From positions 1 through 64,000 of the forward strand of contig CANQCU010000001.1 of assembly GCA_947590905.1 (NCBI GenBank): DNA of 64,000 nt, given 5' to 3'. Made by a program: the position numbers and the translations under genes. Positions 20,359 to 30,751 of the stretch are shown here, piece after piece. Every line of letters begins with the position of its first letter. Position 1 is the stretch's first letter. The DNA is from an uncultured Clostridia bacterium (GTDB lineage Bacteria > Bacillota > Clostridia > TANB77 > CAG-508). The notes below the pieces were generated by a model that searched no databases, had not been told where the DNA came from, and saw only the letters and a list, made by a program, of their open reading frames with translations.

Positions 20359-20805
20359 TTATTCTTCTATTTCTAATTTGTTTACTGTATCTGGATCAAA
20401 TCCTTTATTTAGTAAATATAATTTTATCTTTTTTCCATCAGCTATTCTTTTCTTCTTTTCCATTAATTTTTTCGCAGAATTTAATTCATATTCTTCTAAT
20501 GTTTCCCTATTTTCGTCTATATAGTCTTCTATATAGTATGCTTCTATTCCTTTTGCATATATTTTTGCCTTCATCTCTCTGATAGACATGTTTTTTAATT
20601 TCATATATTCTTCAAAAGCTTTTTTTACATATTCATTATCATTGATGTATCCCGCTTCTTTTAAATATTCTATTATATCATTTAGCATATCTTCTTCGAT
20701 TGAATTTGAAAATTTCTTTCTTACCTCAAATTCTGCTCTTTTTTTGTATAGAATATATTCCATTACTTTTGTTTTCTTTTTATCAAATTCTTCAGGTGTA
20801 TACAT
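20359..20805 (-). CDS. recX: RecX regulatory protein
   Basis: A 148-aa RecX-family protein that binds RecA filaments and limits them. It has the expected three-helix repeats (MEYILYKKRAEFEVRKKFS; IIEYLKEAGYINDNEYVKKAF; LKNMSIREMKAKIYAKGI) and is somewhat short. It begins four bases after the recA stop, the normal recA-recX arrangement. Confidence 0.9.
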   Translation of the reverse strand: MYTPEEFDKKKTKVMEYILYKKRAEFEVRKKFSNSIEEDMLNDIIEYLKEAGYINDNEYVKKAFEEYMKLKNMSIREMKAKIYAKGIEAYYIEDYIDENRETLEEYELNSAKKLMEKKKRIADGKKIKLYLLNKGFDPDTVNKLEIEE

Positions 20806-20809
20806 TTTA

Positions 20810-21892
20810 TTATTCCTTCTCTTCCTCTTCTAGTTCATCTTCATTAAATTCTTCTATTTCTTCGCTTTCTTCTCCTTCTGTTAGGCTGTTCTCAAATGCT
20901 TTTTGCATATTAGCTCTTATTTTTGTTTCTACCTCGTTCATTACTTCTGGATTATCTGCTAAGTATTTCTTAGCATTTTCTCTACCCTGTCCAATTCTTT
21001 CTCCCTTATAACTAAACCAAGAGCCACTTTTTTCTATTATATCTAAGCTAACTGCTATATCTAATATATTTCCTTCTTTTGATATTCCTTTTCCGTATAA
21101 TATATCAAATTCTGCTTCTCTGAATGGTGGAGCTACTTTATTTTTTACTATTTTAACTCTTGCTCTATTTCCTACGATTTCACCATCTACTTTTATATTT
21201 TCTACTTTTCTTATATCCATTCTAACTGAAGCATAGAATTTTAATGCTCTTCCTCCAGTTGTTGTTTCTGGATTTCCAAACATTACTCCAACTTTTTCTC
21301 TTAATTGGTTTATAAATATTATTACTGTTTTTGATTTATTAACAGCACCTGCAAGTTTTCTTAATGCTTGTGACATTAATCTTGCTTGTAAACCTATATG
21401 AGAGTCTCCCATGTCTCCATCTATTTCTGCCTTTGGAACTAATGCTGCAACTGAGTCTACAACTATTACATCTAGTGCACCACTTCTTATTAAAGATTCT
21501 GCTATTTCTAGTGCTTGTTCTCCTGTATCTGGTTGTGAAACGATTAGTTCATTTATATCTACTCCTAAATTTTTTGCATAAACAGGATCTAATGCATGCT
21601 CTGCATCTATGAAAGCTACTTCTCCATTTTCTTTTTGTGCTTCTGCAATTATATGTAATGCTAATGTTGTTTTTCCTGAGCTTTCTGGTCCATATATTTC
21701 TATTATTCTTCCTCTTGGAACTCCTCCTATTCCTAATGCCATATCAAGGCTTAAAGCTCCTGTTGGAATTGCTTCTACGTTCATTGCTTTATATTCTCCA
21801 AGTTTCATTACTGAACCTTTTCCAAATTGTTTTTCTATTTGTCCCATTGCCATTTCTAGTGCCATCTTTTTTTCATTATTTTCTTTTGCCAT
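20810..21892 (-). CDS. recA: Recombinase RecA
   Basis: A 360-aa RecA: N-terminal helix, then [20 protein letters not shown], Walker [14 protein letters not shown] (residues about 67-79), the catalytic Glu in [18 protein letters not shown], Walker [11 protein letters not shown], and loop L2 [19 protein letters not shown]. The tail is strongly acidic ([17 protein letters not shown]), as in other RecA. It catalyses strand exchange and activates the SOS response. No LexA box is obvious in the 160-base upstream gap by eye. Confidence 0.98.
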   Translation of the reverse strand: MAKENNEKKMALEMAMGQIEKQFGKGSVMKLGEYKAMNVEAIPTGALSLDMALGIGGVPRGRIIEIYGPESSGKTTLALHIIAEAQKENGEVAFIDAEHALDPVYAKNLGVDINELIVSQPDTGEQALEIAESLIRSGALDVIVVDSVAALVPKAEIDGDMGDSHIGLQARLMSQALRKLAGAVNKSKTVIIFINQLREKVGVMFGNPETTTGGRALKFYASVRMDIRKVENIKVDGEIVGNRARVKIVKNKVAPPFREAEFDILYGKGISKEGNILDIAVSLDIIEKSGSWFSYKGERIGQGRENAKKYLADNPEVMNEVETKIRANMQKAFENSLTEGEESEEIEEFNEDELEEEEKE

Positions 21893-22052
21893 TTTATATC
21901 ATCCTTTCTTACGAAACAAGGTAGAGTTTTTTTAATATTCAAACGCTTGTTTGTGATTATTATATACTTAAATATTTTTTTGGTCAAGTGTTTTTTTGAA
22001 ATTTTTTAAAATTTATTGTTAATTTGTGTTGTAATTATTAGATACTAATAAC

Positions 22053-23664
22053 TTAACCTTTTCTATACCATGTTTCAATATTATAAAACATATTATACCA
22101 GTTAATACTAATTGTACCTGCTAACTCTTTTGTAGATATTACACTTGATTTATTAAAGCATAAACCTATATATGGAACATCATCCATATACATATTTTGT
22201 AAACTATAATATTTTTCTTTTAAAATTTTTTCATCTGTTATACTATATAGTTCTTTTAGTATTGTATTTGCATTATCATTTGTATAATTTGCATTATTTT
22301 CTTCTCCAAAATATCTATTAAGATTAGGACTTAATCCTACTGTTACTCCTGTTAGTAATATATCATAATTTTTGTTTTCAACATAGTTTTCATAAGTCTT
22401 ATCTTTTACAGCTTTTATATTTACTTGCAATCCTATTTCTTCTAAATCTTCTTTAATCATATTTGCAACTTTAACTCTAGCCTCATTAGAAGAATTAACT
22501 ACTAGGTCTAATTTTGTTCTTACAGTAGTTCTATCTATCTTTTTTTGCCAATATTTATTTTGTTTTGTCCAGCCATTGTTTTCTAGTGTTTCTCTTGCAG
22601 TTGTTAAGTTATAGTTATATTTTGTTGCTTCTTTATTATACAAATAGCTTCCATAGCTAAGTGGATATTCTGCTACAATATATCCAGATCCATATCCAAA
22701 ATTAACTATTTCTTCTCTATTTATACTATTACTTATGGCTTGTCTTACTTCTTTATTTGACAATACTTCACTTTCACAGTTTAATGCTAAATATTCAAAT
22801 TCTCTTCCATAGTTTTCTTTTAGGTTATATCCTATTGTTCCAATATTTTTTTCTATATTTGTATTTCTACTAGTATTTAATATGTCTATGCTTCCTAATT
22901 TATATGCGTTATATACTTCTGCTATTGAAGAATATATTTTTACATTTATTTTTTCTAATTTTGGTTTTTTATTTTCAATATTCCACCATTCTGTATTTAA
23001 TTTTAGTTCTAAAGCTGAATTTACATCTACTGTTTGTAGTTTATACATTCCTGTTCCCATTGGTATATTGTTTTTTAGTGTAACTGCTAAATCTTCTCCT
23101 TCGTAAAATGAACTGCATATTATTGGAAAGGTTAAATTATATTCAAAAAATGGTTCTTCTTCATATAAAAAGATTTTTACAATATTAATTCCTAAGGTTT
23201 CTACACTTTCTATGTTACTAACATTTGAATAATAAATATAATTACTTCCTAAGTTTTTTATTGCTTCTATTGTATATTTTACATCTTTTGCTGTAAAATT
23301 TTCTCCATTATGCCATTTTACGCCATCTCTTATTCTTATTAGGTATGATTTATCTCCTGCTTTTGACCACTCCTCTGCAAGTACATTTTCTATTTTGAAA
23401 TCTTCTGTAACGCTTAAAAGTGGCTCATAAACTAATTTAGTTATATCTTGTATATATTGATTTCTTGTTACTATTGGATTTAGGTTATCTAGATTTGATA
23501 GTCCGAAGTCTTATATCTGTTATTTCTTCTACTTGCTCTTCTGCTATTTCATTTGTAACATCTGATGAACTGTTTTGTTCGTTATTATATATATAATATA
23601 CTGCAAAAGCAATTAAACCAACTGCTATTACTATGAATATGTATGTGAAAATATTATTCTTCAT
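22053..23664 (-). CDS. Peptide-type ABC transporter solute-binding protein, one +1 shift at CGG
   Basis: A 536-aa SBP_bac_5 (OppA/DppA-like) protein after reading CTT CGG ACT (23503-23505) as Leu-Gly-Leu. The N-terminus is a membrane helix without a lipobox Cys (IFTYIFIVIAVGLIAFAVYYI), so it is membrane-tethered. Family features: KLVYEPLLSVTEDFKIENVL, SYLIRIRDGVKWHNGENFTA followed by KDVKYTIEAI, IPMGTGMYKL and VRQAISNSINREEIVNFGYG. I start at the second Met because GGAGG lies nine bases upstream of it. No permease or ATPase genes are adjacent, which is unusual. Without the shift only 56 residues would be made. Confidence 0.88.
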
Positions 23665-23727
23665 TTGTGCCTCCATTCTATAATATTAAAATTTTGATGA
23701 ATTTTTCATAATTGGTTACATCTATCT

Positions 23728-24054
23728 CTAATTTTTAGTTTTATAACTGCTTTCTTCAGCTATTTTATATATTAATTCCATATTATCATCTTCTGCCACT
23801 TTATTTTTCCTTATAGCACCACATTTCATACATTTAAATACTATAACATATCCTTTTTTTGGATTTACTTCTATGCCTATTGGTTTTAGCATTCCATGGC
23901 ATTCTTCTTCTCTATCTCCTGGATTCTTATCTACATGTTTTGAATAAAGACAATTTGGGCAATGATTTCTGCATGAGTATCCTAGTTTTGGAACTTTTTT
24001 TCCACAGTTTTCACAAATAAATTCTTCATCTATTTTAGTAAAATTTGCTCCCAT
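23728..24054 (-). CDS. RNHCP domain protein
   Basis: A 108-aa zinc-ribbon-like protein. Residues 13-36 give CENCGKKVPKLGYSCRNHCP with a following CLYSKHVD, the signature for which the RNHCP family is named. A second Cys pair lies in VFKCMKCGAIRKNK. It probably binds one or two metal ions; the biological role of the family is not known. It sits between the nucleoside kinase and solute-binding protein genes. Confidence 0.88.
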   Translation of the reverse strand: MGANFTKIDEEFICENCGKKVPKLGYSCRNHCPNCLYSKHVDKNPGDREEECHGMLKPIGIEVNPKKGYVIVFKCMKCGAIRKNKVAEDDNMELIYKIAEESSYKTKN

Positions 24055-24072
24055 TTATTTTTCCTTTCAATT

Positions 24073-25713
24073 TTAATAATGGAAAATACTTCCTCCAATG
24101 AACTCTCTTAAGATTGAGCTTCCTGGTATGTAATCAGTTGGTATTGGTTTAAAATAATTCAAAAGTGTTATTAATCTTTTTGCTTCTGCATATTCAGGTT
24201 CTGTGCTTTCTATTTCTTTTAAAAGTGGAAGTGCATATTCTCTTAATACCCCTAGTTCATAAACCATTGATGTATTAAACATTACATCTGCTTCTTCTTG
24301 GAATGGGAATATGTATTTTTTCTCTCCTCTATTAACTGATTTCCATCTTTCGATTGTATCTTTTGCTGAATATCCTCTGTATTTATAGTCTCTTACTATT
24401 CTCCTTATAAGCCTTGTATCTGTTGTTGAAATTCTATTATAATAATCTATATTTAAAATTGTTAAGGCACTTATATAAATTTTGAATTTCTTATCCTTTG
24501 GTATGCTTTCTGTCAATTGGTCATTTAAGCAGTGTATTCCTTCTACAACTAATACTTCATTCTCTTCTAATGTCATTTTATTACCTAAATATTTTTTATG
24601 GCCTTTTTCAAAATCAAATGTAGGAAGTTCTATTTCTTCTCCTGCAAGTAGTCTTAAAATATGTTCATTAAATAATTTTAAATCAACCGCTTCTAGACAC
24701 TCAAAGTCAAGCTCTCCATTTTCGTCAATTGGATTTTGTTCTCTTTCTACAAAGTAATTATCAACTGAGAGTGTTTTTGGTTCTATTCCATTTAGTTTTA
24801 GTTGTATTCCTAATCTTTTGGCAAATGTAGTTTTTCCTGATGATGATGGTCCTGCAATTAGTACCATCTTTATATCTTTATTTTTTGCAATTTTATCTGC
24901 TATTTCTGATATTTTCTTCTCGTGTAAAGCTTCTGAGAGAAGAATTGTCTCTTTTCCTTGATCTTCTTCTACTTTTTTATTAAGTCTATATATAATATTT
25001 AGTTTTAAAACTCCATATATGTCTTCGTATTCTTTCAAAGTTGACATTAATTTTTTATTGTCTTTAAATTCTTTTAAATTATTTGGATCTTTTTTACTTG
25101 GATATCTTAGTAACAAACCACTATCATATTTTTGAACATCAAATACTTTTACATATCCTGTAGAAATTGGCATAACACCATAGAAATAATTATAATAATT
25201 TTCACAGTAATATAAAGATACTTCTTCTTTGGTTGCTACATCAGTTTGTAAAATTCCTCTTAAGCTTTGCTCTTTTTTATAAAATTCTTCCGCTTCTTCC
25301 TGTGTCATCTTACGCTTTATTATAGGTATATCTTTATTTATAATTTCTGTCATTTTTTCTTTTATATTTTTTATTATTTCTTCTGTTATTTCTAAATTTT
25401 CAAAAGTACAAAACATTGAATTGTCTAATTGATAGTTTATTGTCATAAAACTTTCAGGATATAGAATATGTACTGCCATTGCCATTACATACATAATTCC
25501 TCTAACATACACTCTTTTTCCTTCTGTTGTACTGTAATCAAGTAATTCTACTTTTCCATCTGTTTTTGGTATATGATTTAAACTTTTTATTTCATTATTG
25601 AAATTACAGGTTATAATTTTTGTTTTTGAATTTTCTATTTCTTCTTTTAACGCTTCCTTTATGCTTTCTCCTGGATTTACACTAAATTTTTTGTTATTAC
25701 ATGTTAAAATCAT
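24073..25713 (-). CDS. TGS/uridine kinase-like nucleoside kinase
   Basis: A 546-aa fusion protein common in Clostridia. Residues 1-60 are a TGS-like domain and 60-220 resemble the ThrRS second additional domain (YVRGIMYVMAMAVHILYPES). Residues about 275-470 are a P-loop uridine kinase domain with Walker A LIAGPSSSGKTTFAKRLGIQ and VVEGIHCLND. It is annotated in relatives as a nucleoside (uridine/cytidine) kinase. I begin at MILTCNNKKFSV because AAAGGA precedes it; the longer reading overlaps the lepA stop by 14 bases. Confidence 0.85.
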   Translation of the reverse strand: MILTCNNKKFSVNPGESIKEALKEEIENSKTKIITCNFNNEIKSLNHIPKTDGKVELLDYSTTEGKRVYVRGIMYVMAMAVHILYPESFMTINYQLDNSMFCTFENLEITEEIIKNIKEKMTEIINKDIPIIKRKMTQEEAEEFYKKEQSLRGILQTDVATKEEVSLYYCENYYNYFYGVMPISTGYVKVFDVQKYDSGLLLRYPSKKDPNNLKEFKDNKKLMSTLKEYEDIYGVLKLNIIYRLNKKVEEDQGKETILLSEALHEKKISEIADKIAKNKDIKMVLIAGPSSSGKTTFAKRLGIQLKLNGIEPKTLSVDNYFVEREQNPIDENGELDFECLEAVDLKLFNEHILRLLAGEEIELPTFDFEKGHKKYLGNKMTLEENEVLVVEGIHCLNDQLTESIPKDKKFKIYISALTILNIDYYNRISTTDTRLIRRIVRDYKYRGYSAKDTIERWKSVNRGEKKYIFPFQEEADVMFNTSMVYELGVLREYALPLLKEIESTEPEYAEAKRLITLLNYFKPIPTDYIPGSSILREFIGGSIFHY

Positions 25714-25726
25714 AAGTTTTTCCTTT

Positions 25727-27558
25727 CTATTCTTCGTCATCTAGTTTTAATACGCTTAAAAATGCTTCTTGTGGCATTTCTACATTTCCAATCTGACGCA
25801 TTTTCTTTTTACCTTTCTTTTGTTTTTCTAATAGTTTTTTCTTTCTTGATATGTCTCCTCCATAGCATTTTGCAAGTACATCTTTTCTCATTGCTGAAAT
25901 TGTCTCTCTTGCAATTATTTTTCCTCCTACTACTGCTTGAAGTGGTATTGCAAATAGTTGTCTTGGTATGGCTGTTTTTAGCTTTTCTACCATTTTCTTT
26001 CCTCTTGTATAGCTACTATCTTTATGAACTATAAATGATAAAGCATCAACAGCTTCTCCATTTACGTGTATGTCAAGTTTTACTAGGTCTGCTCTTCTAT
26101 ATTCTTTAAATTCATAGTCAAATGATGCATACCCTTTTGTTTTTGATTTTAATATATCAAAGAAATCATATATTATTTCATTTAGTGGTAGTTCATAAAT
26201 AAGTGTTACTCTATTTGCATCTAAATATTTCATATCCACATAAATTCCACGTCTATTTTGGCATATTTCCATTATGCCACCAACATATTCTTTTGGCGTT
26301 AATATTTCTGCATTTACTATTGGTTCTTCTATATATGATATTTCTTGTGGAGATGGCAAGTCTGTTGGATTATATAGTTCTATCATTTCTCCATTTGTTT
26401 TATGAACTTTGTATATAACTGATGGAGAGGTTGTAATTAAGCCTAAATCAAACTCTCTATCTAATCTTTCTTCTATTATTTCAAGATGTAAAAGTCCTAA
26501 AAATCCACATCTAAATCCAAATCCCAAAGCTGCTGAAGTCTCTGGTTCGTATTCAAGTGCCGCATCATTTAGTTTTAATTTTTCTAATGCTACTTTTAAA
26601 TTTTCGTAGTCACTTCCATCTACTGGATATAAACCGCAATATACCATTGGGTTTGCTTTTTTATATCCTGGAAGTTTTTCTTTTGCTGGGTTATTTTTTA
26701 GAGTTACTGTGTCTCCTACATGTACATCTGATAAATTTTTTATACTTGCTGCAATGTATCCGAACTTCTCCTGCTGCTATTTCTTCGCATGGTACGTAAG
26801 TTCCTGGTTCAAAATATCCGTACTTCTGTAACTGTAAAAGTTTTGTCTGCTGCCATAAGTAGTATTTCGTCTCCTACTTTTACTTTTCCTTCTACAACTC
26901 TAACATGTGCTATTGCTCCTTTATAATTGTCATAATAAGAGTCAAAAATCAAACACTTAGTAGGGTTATTCTCATCTCCTATTGGTGCTGGAATTTTTTC
27001 TACAATTTGTTCTAATACTTTATCAACATTTAATCCTGATTTTGCTGATATACATGGAGCATCAGTTGTATCTATTCCAATTATATCTTCTATTTCTTTT
27101 TTTACTTCGTCTGGTCTTGCATTTGGTAAATCAACTTTATTTATTACTGGTAGTATCTCTAAATTATTATCTAGTGCTAGGTAAACATTTGCAAGTGTTT
27201 GTGCTTCAACGCCTTGTGATGCATCTACAACTAATATTGCGCCATCACAAGCAGCTAAGCTTCTTGATACTTCATAATTAAAGTCTACATGACCTGGTGT
27301 ATCTATCAAGTTTAAGATATATTCTTCTCCGTTTTTTGCTTTATATTTCATTCTAACTGCTTGAGCTTTTATTGTGATTCCTCTTTCTTTTTCTAGCTCC
27401 ATATTATCTAATACTTGTGATTCCATTTCTCTTTCTGGTAAAACACCTGTCATTTCTATTAACCTATCTGCAAGCGTAGATTTACCATGGTCTATATGTG
27501 CAATTATACTAAAATTTCTTATATGATCTTGCTCTTTATTATGCATTTTCATTTGCAT
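25727..27558 (-). CDS. lepA: Elongation factor 4 (LepA), two +1 shifts at CGG
   Basis: The back-translocating translational GTPase EF4, about 605-609 aa after reading GTA CGG ATA (26818-26820) and GTT CGG ATA (26760-26762) as Val-Gly-Tyr. G1 is [11 protein letters not shown]3 DTPGHVDF and G4 NKVDLP. The first join gives [20 protein letters not shown] and the second [20 protein letters not shown], both standard LepA domain II text. The C-terminal domain ends [20 protein letters not shown] then [12 protein letters not shown], the expected end. A short upstream ORF (27539-27577) overlaps the start. It is notable that a translation factor itself depends on the frameshift. Confidence 0.95.
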
Positions 27559-27577
27559 GATATGATTTAAATACCAT
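27539..27577 (-). CDS. Possible 12-codon leader ORF overlapping lepA start
   Basis: AGGAGAG is followed at close spacing by ATG for a 12-residue peptide ([12 protein letters not shown]) whose TAA overlaps the third in-frame Met of LepA (ATGCATAA). LepA itself lacks a good ribosome site at a normal distance, so translation may be coupled through this leader. Speculative. Confidence 0.35.
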   Translation of the reverse strand: MVFKSYHANENA

Positions 27578-27640
27578 GCTCTCCTTTCTCTTTTTTCAGA
27601 TTTATTCCAGTCTAATTTTATTTTTCTAATTCTTCTAATA

Positions 27641-27742
27641 TTATTTTGCTTATTTTATGTTATTATTTTGTTTTTTATTTTGCTTATTTTATGTTATTAT
27701 TTTGTTCTTTATTTTGCTTATTTTATGTTATTATTTTTGTTC
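27641..27742. repeat. Three 34-bp tandem repeats at the dgt 3' end
   Basis: Units beginning TTATTTTGCTTATTTTATG start at 27641, 27675 and 27709 and are nearly identical. The last runs into the stop codon of the dgt gene. Probably slippage-generated; no coding role is seen. Confidence 0.8.
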
Positions 27743-29302
27743 TTCTTCCATTTTTCTTAAGCCTTCTGACTGCATTTGTAATATTTCTAGCCATTCTTTT
27801 GGTTCACAATGTTCTGCTTTTAGCCCTTCTAATCCTATATCTACATATGTCCTAGTTAGACTTTTTGCTTGCTCAATTGTTATTAAACCAAGGTCTAATA
27901 TCAACTTTAAGAATCTTGTATCACTTAAAGTTGATAAATATTCTGCTCCAAATTCTAATTCAAGTTTTCTATCTAAGTCTATTCCTCTTCCAGCTTCTGA
28001 ACTTTCTGATGTCCTTCTAACCATTTCTTTATTAAAATCAAATATTTCTGGATTTGTTGTTGAAATATAACTTATAAAATCTTCATAAGGAGTATTTCTA
28101 TATTTTTCTGTTAAATTTTCTATTAATTCTCTGTTTTCGTTTATTGTTCTTAAGGTTTCTATTCCTATATCTTTTTGAATTGTGTCTGCAAATCTATTCA
28201 TTGCTCCTCTAATTGCAACTGGAATTAATTCATTATCTTCTCTTAAAACTTCTAAGTCTACAATTCTCTTATTATTTACAGCTCTTAATTTGTGCATTAA
28301 AATTGAAGTTTCTCTCCCCATTTTAATAACTGACTTTGAGCTGTTTTCTACTACTGAAGCTACAAATTTTGCTTGAATTTTCCTTGCTATTGCTTCGTAT
28401 TTTTTATGTCCTTGCGCCTTATCTTCTTTCCATGCTTTATTTGCTTCTTCTATTTCTTCTTCTGATATTCCTAATTCTAGCAATACTTCTTTATGTTCTC
28501 CATCTATTCCTTCTATGAATCCTTCAAAAATACCATCTAGCATGTCGTAAGGTGTATATGCTATTTTATCGCACATTCTAATTAAGCAACCTTCAATTGT
28601 AGCTGGCATTATTGTTCTATCAAATCCTTTTTCAGTATGACATCTCATAACTTCTTCTTCAAAATCTTTTTCAGTTTTTGACGTTTTTGGAACGAATTCA
28701 TTATCTGTAAGTTCTCCATTGTGTGCATTTATTCCATCAAATATAATCCAAAGACTTTTTCTTATTCTTGAAAGCTCAGCCATTGTTATTTCAGGATGTT
28801 TCTTTGAAATATTACCTATTATTTTATCATATACTTTATATCTATATACTAGTTCTTTTGGTGCTAGAGCATTATGAGTATACTCTCCCATTCCTAATTC
28901 TTCTTTTATCTCTGAAAGCCACCATTCTCCTCCATGTCCGTAAAATGTATGTCCTACATCATGGTTACTTGCCATTACTGAAGTTGTTCCTACATTTAAA
29001 TTTAATCTTTTAGCACATTCAACTGCTAATCTACTTACCATTTTTTGATGTTTATCTCTATTTTGTGTGTATGGAGATGTTGTTCTAAGTAGCCTTAATG
29101 CCATTGTTTTATCATTGCTGGTTTTATTGTAATCGCTAATTACTTCTCCTATTTCTACTGCATATTTTCCTAAAACTTCTAAATATGCTTCTAATATTTC
29201 TTCTGAATAGTTGTCTAATCTTCTTGCTCCTATAACTGCTGTGGCGTTTTCATTAGTATAATTTTTTGGTTCATTTTTTATTCCAATTATTTGCTTTTTC
29301 AT
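27731..29302 (-). CDS. dgt: Deoxyguanosinetriphosphate triphosphohydrolase-like HD protein
   Basis: A 523-aa HD-domain dNTP triphosphohydrolase. The metal site is visible as RDKHQKMVSRLAVECAKRL, the HD pair in TSVMASNHDVGHTFYGHGGE, and a later Asp in MCDKIAYTPYDMLDG. Such enzymes cut dNTPs to nucleoside and triphosphate and trim the dNTP pool; some act in phage resistance. It is preceded by a 500-base gap that separates it from the divergent sugar kinase gene. Confidence 0.88.
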   Translation of the reverse strand: MKKQIIGIKNEPKNYTNENATAVIGARRLDNYSEEILEAYLEVLGKYAVEIGEVISDYNKTSNDKTMALRLLRTTSPYTQNRDKHQKMVSRLAVECAKRLNLNVGTTSVMASNHDVGHTFYGHGGEWWLSEIKEELGMGEYTHNALAPKELVYRYKVYDKIIGNISKKHPEITMAELSRIRKSLWIIFDGINAHNGELTDNEFVPKTSKTEKDFEEEVMRCHTEKGFDRTIMPATIEGCLIRMCDKIAYTPYDMLDGIFEGFIEGIDGEHKEVLLELGISEEEIEEANKAWKEDKAQGHKKYEAIARKIQAKFVASVVENSSKSVIKMGRETSILMHKLRAVNNKRIVDLEVLREDNELIPVAIRGAMNRFADTIQKDIGIETLRTINENRELIENLTEKYRNTPYEDFISYISTTNPEIFDFNKEMVRRTSESSEAGRGIDLDRKLELEFGAEYLSTLSDTRFLKLILDLGLITIEQAKSLTRTYVDIGLEGLKAEHCEPKEWLEILQMQSEGLRKMEEEQK

Positions 29303-29820
29303 ACCAAATTCCTTCTTTTATAAAATAACATTGTAATTATAACATAATCAATATTATTTTTCAATTTTTTTCATTAGATTTAATTATGGGTGTTTTTGGC
29401 TTAGAAAACAAGCGATTTTATTAAGATTTTTTTGATTTTTTTAATTAATTAAAAATTATAGATAAAATATAATAGATTTTATGAATTATTTCTATTGATT
29501 ATTTTATATCCCTGCTTCTATATTTGTCAACAAATTTTCTTCGACAAAAATCGACTTTTTATAGTTTTACTTGAGTAAAATCACTATTCTTTTTTTACAC
29601 ATCAAAATAAATTTTACTAAAAATATTTCTGTATTCAGAAATGTTTTGTCGAATTTAGTTGAAAAATAGTGCAAATTCATATATAATACATTTTGTTTAA
29701 TTATATTATTCAAATATTTGAAGTTTTAAATATTAAATATTTTGGCTTAAAGTAAAATGATATGGTTTATAGGTAATTCCCAATTAAAATACCTAAATAA
29801 TTTATAAGGAAAGATGTAGA
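29303..29820. other. Divergent intergenic region
   Basis: About 520 very AT-rich bases between two divergent genes (dgt leftward, sugar kinase rightward). It must hold both promoters. The sugar kinase has AAGGAAAG eight bases before its ATG. I see no ORF, tRNA or recognisable riboswitch. Confidence 0.6.
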
Positions 29821-30723
29821 ATGTCAGGAAAAATATTTGTATCTCATGGAGATTTAATTTTAGATAAAATATATGATGGAGATTTAAATTTGATTAAACA
29901 AGATGGTGGCGGATGCAATTGGAATGATTTATACAATTTGTCTTTAATGGGTGAAAAATGCTATGCCTTTGGATCTTGTGGAAATGATGAAGAAGGAAAA
30001 ATTACTATTTCTTCTTTGCAAAGGGCAAATGTTGATACTTCTTATATTGAGATTGAGGACAAACCTACAGATGTAATGAATATAATTATTCCAAATTCAA
30101 AACTTAATGATAACACTGTTATTCATTCTTGGTATTCGCCTATAACTAATAAACTTACAATGACTTTTTCTGAAAATTTAATAAATAAATTTCCTGATGA
30201 GTTACAAGAAAATGAAGTTTATATTATTTTGGATAAGTTTTTGCCTATAAATTTAGAATTTATGAAAAGTATAAAAAATAAAAAGGTTTGTCTAGATGTT
30301 GGGCATATTAGATTCTTTGAACATTTTACAAGACAATATCTTCTATCTTTCTTTAAATTTGCAAATTATATACAGCTTAATGATTCTGTTTTAAGTTTAC
30401 TTTTCGAAAGACTTGATGTTCAAAATGAAGGTGAACTTTTTGAATTGCTTGATTTAGATTTGCTTGTACTTACCAAAGGGAAAAAAGGAGCTATATTTTT
30501 CTTTAGAGATGCTAATGGAAGTATTATATCTATTTTCAAGAAACCTGAAATAGTCGTTAATGCGTCTGATACTTCTGGTGCAGGAGATGCTTTCTTTTCT
30601 ACAACTGTTAGAGAATTTGCATATTCTAAAAAAATAGATAAGGCTTTCGTTGATAATACTTTTGTGCTTGCAAATACGGCTTCAAGGGATATTATTTCAC
30701 AAATTGGAAGTAGAAAAAATTAG
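29821..30723 (+). CDS. PfkB-family carbohydrate kinase
   Basis: A 300-aa sugar or nucleoside kinase of the ribokinase/PfkB family. N-terminal GGGCNWNDLYNLSLMG resembles the sugar-binding GG motif. C-terminal ASDTSGAGDAFFSTTV is the diagnostic PfkB signature, with the catalytic Asp in GAGD. It is one of few plus-strand genes here and stands alone. GGC and GGN codons are used freely and no in-frame CGG is present. Substrate cannot be told. Confidence 0.88.
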   Translation: MSGKIFVSHGDLILDKIYDGDLNLIKQDGGGCNWNDLYNLSLMGEKCYAFGSCGNDEEGKITISSLQRANVDTSYIEIEDKPTDVMNIIIPNSKLNDNTVIHSWYSPITNKLTMTFSENLINKFPDELQENEVYIILDKFLPINLEFMKSIKNKKVCLDVGHIRFFEHFTRQYLLSFFKFANYIQLNDSVLSLLFERLDVQNEGELFELLDLDLLVLTKGKKGAIFFFRDANGSIISIFKKPEIVVNASDTSGAGDAFFSTTVREFAYSKKIDKAFVDNTFVLANTASRDIISQIGSRKN

Positions 30724-30751
30724 TATACCTATTAATAGAAACTTACTTACA

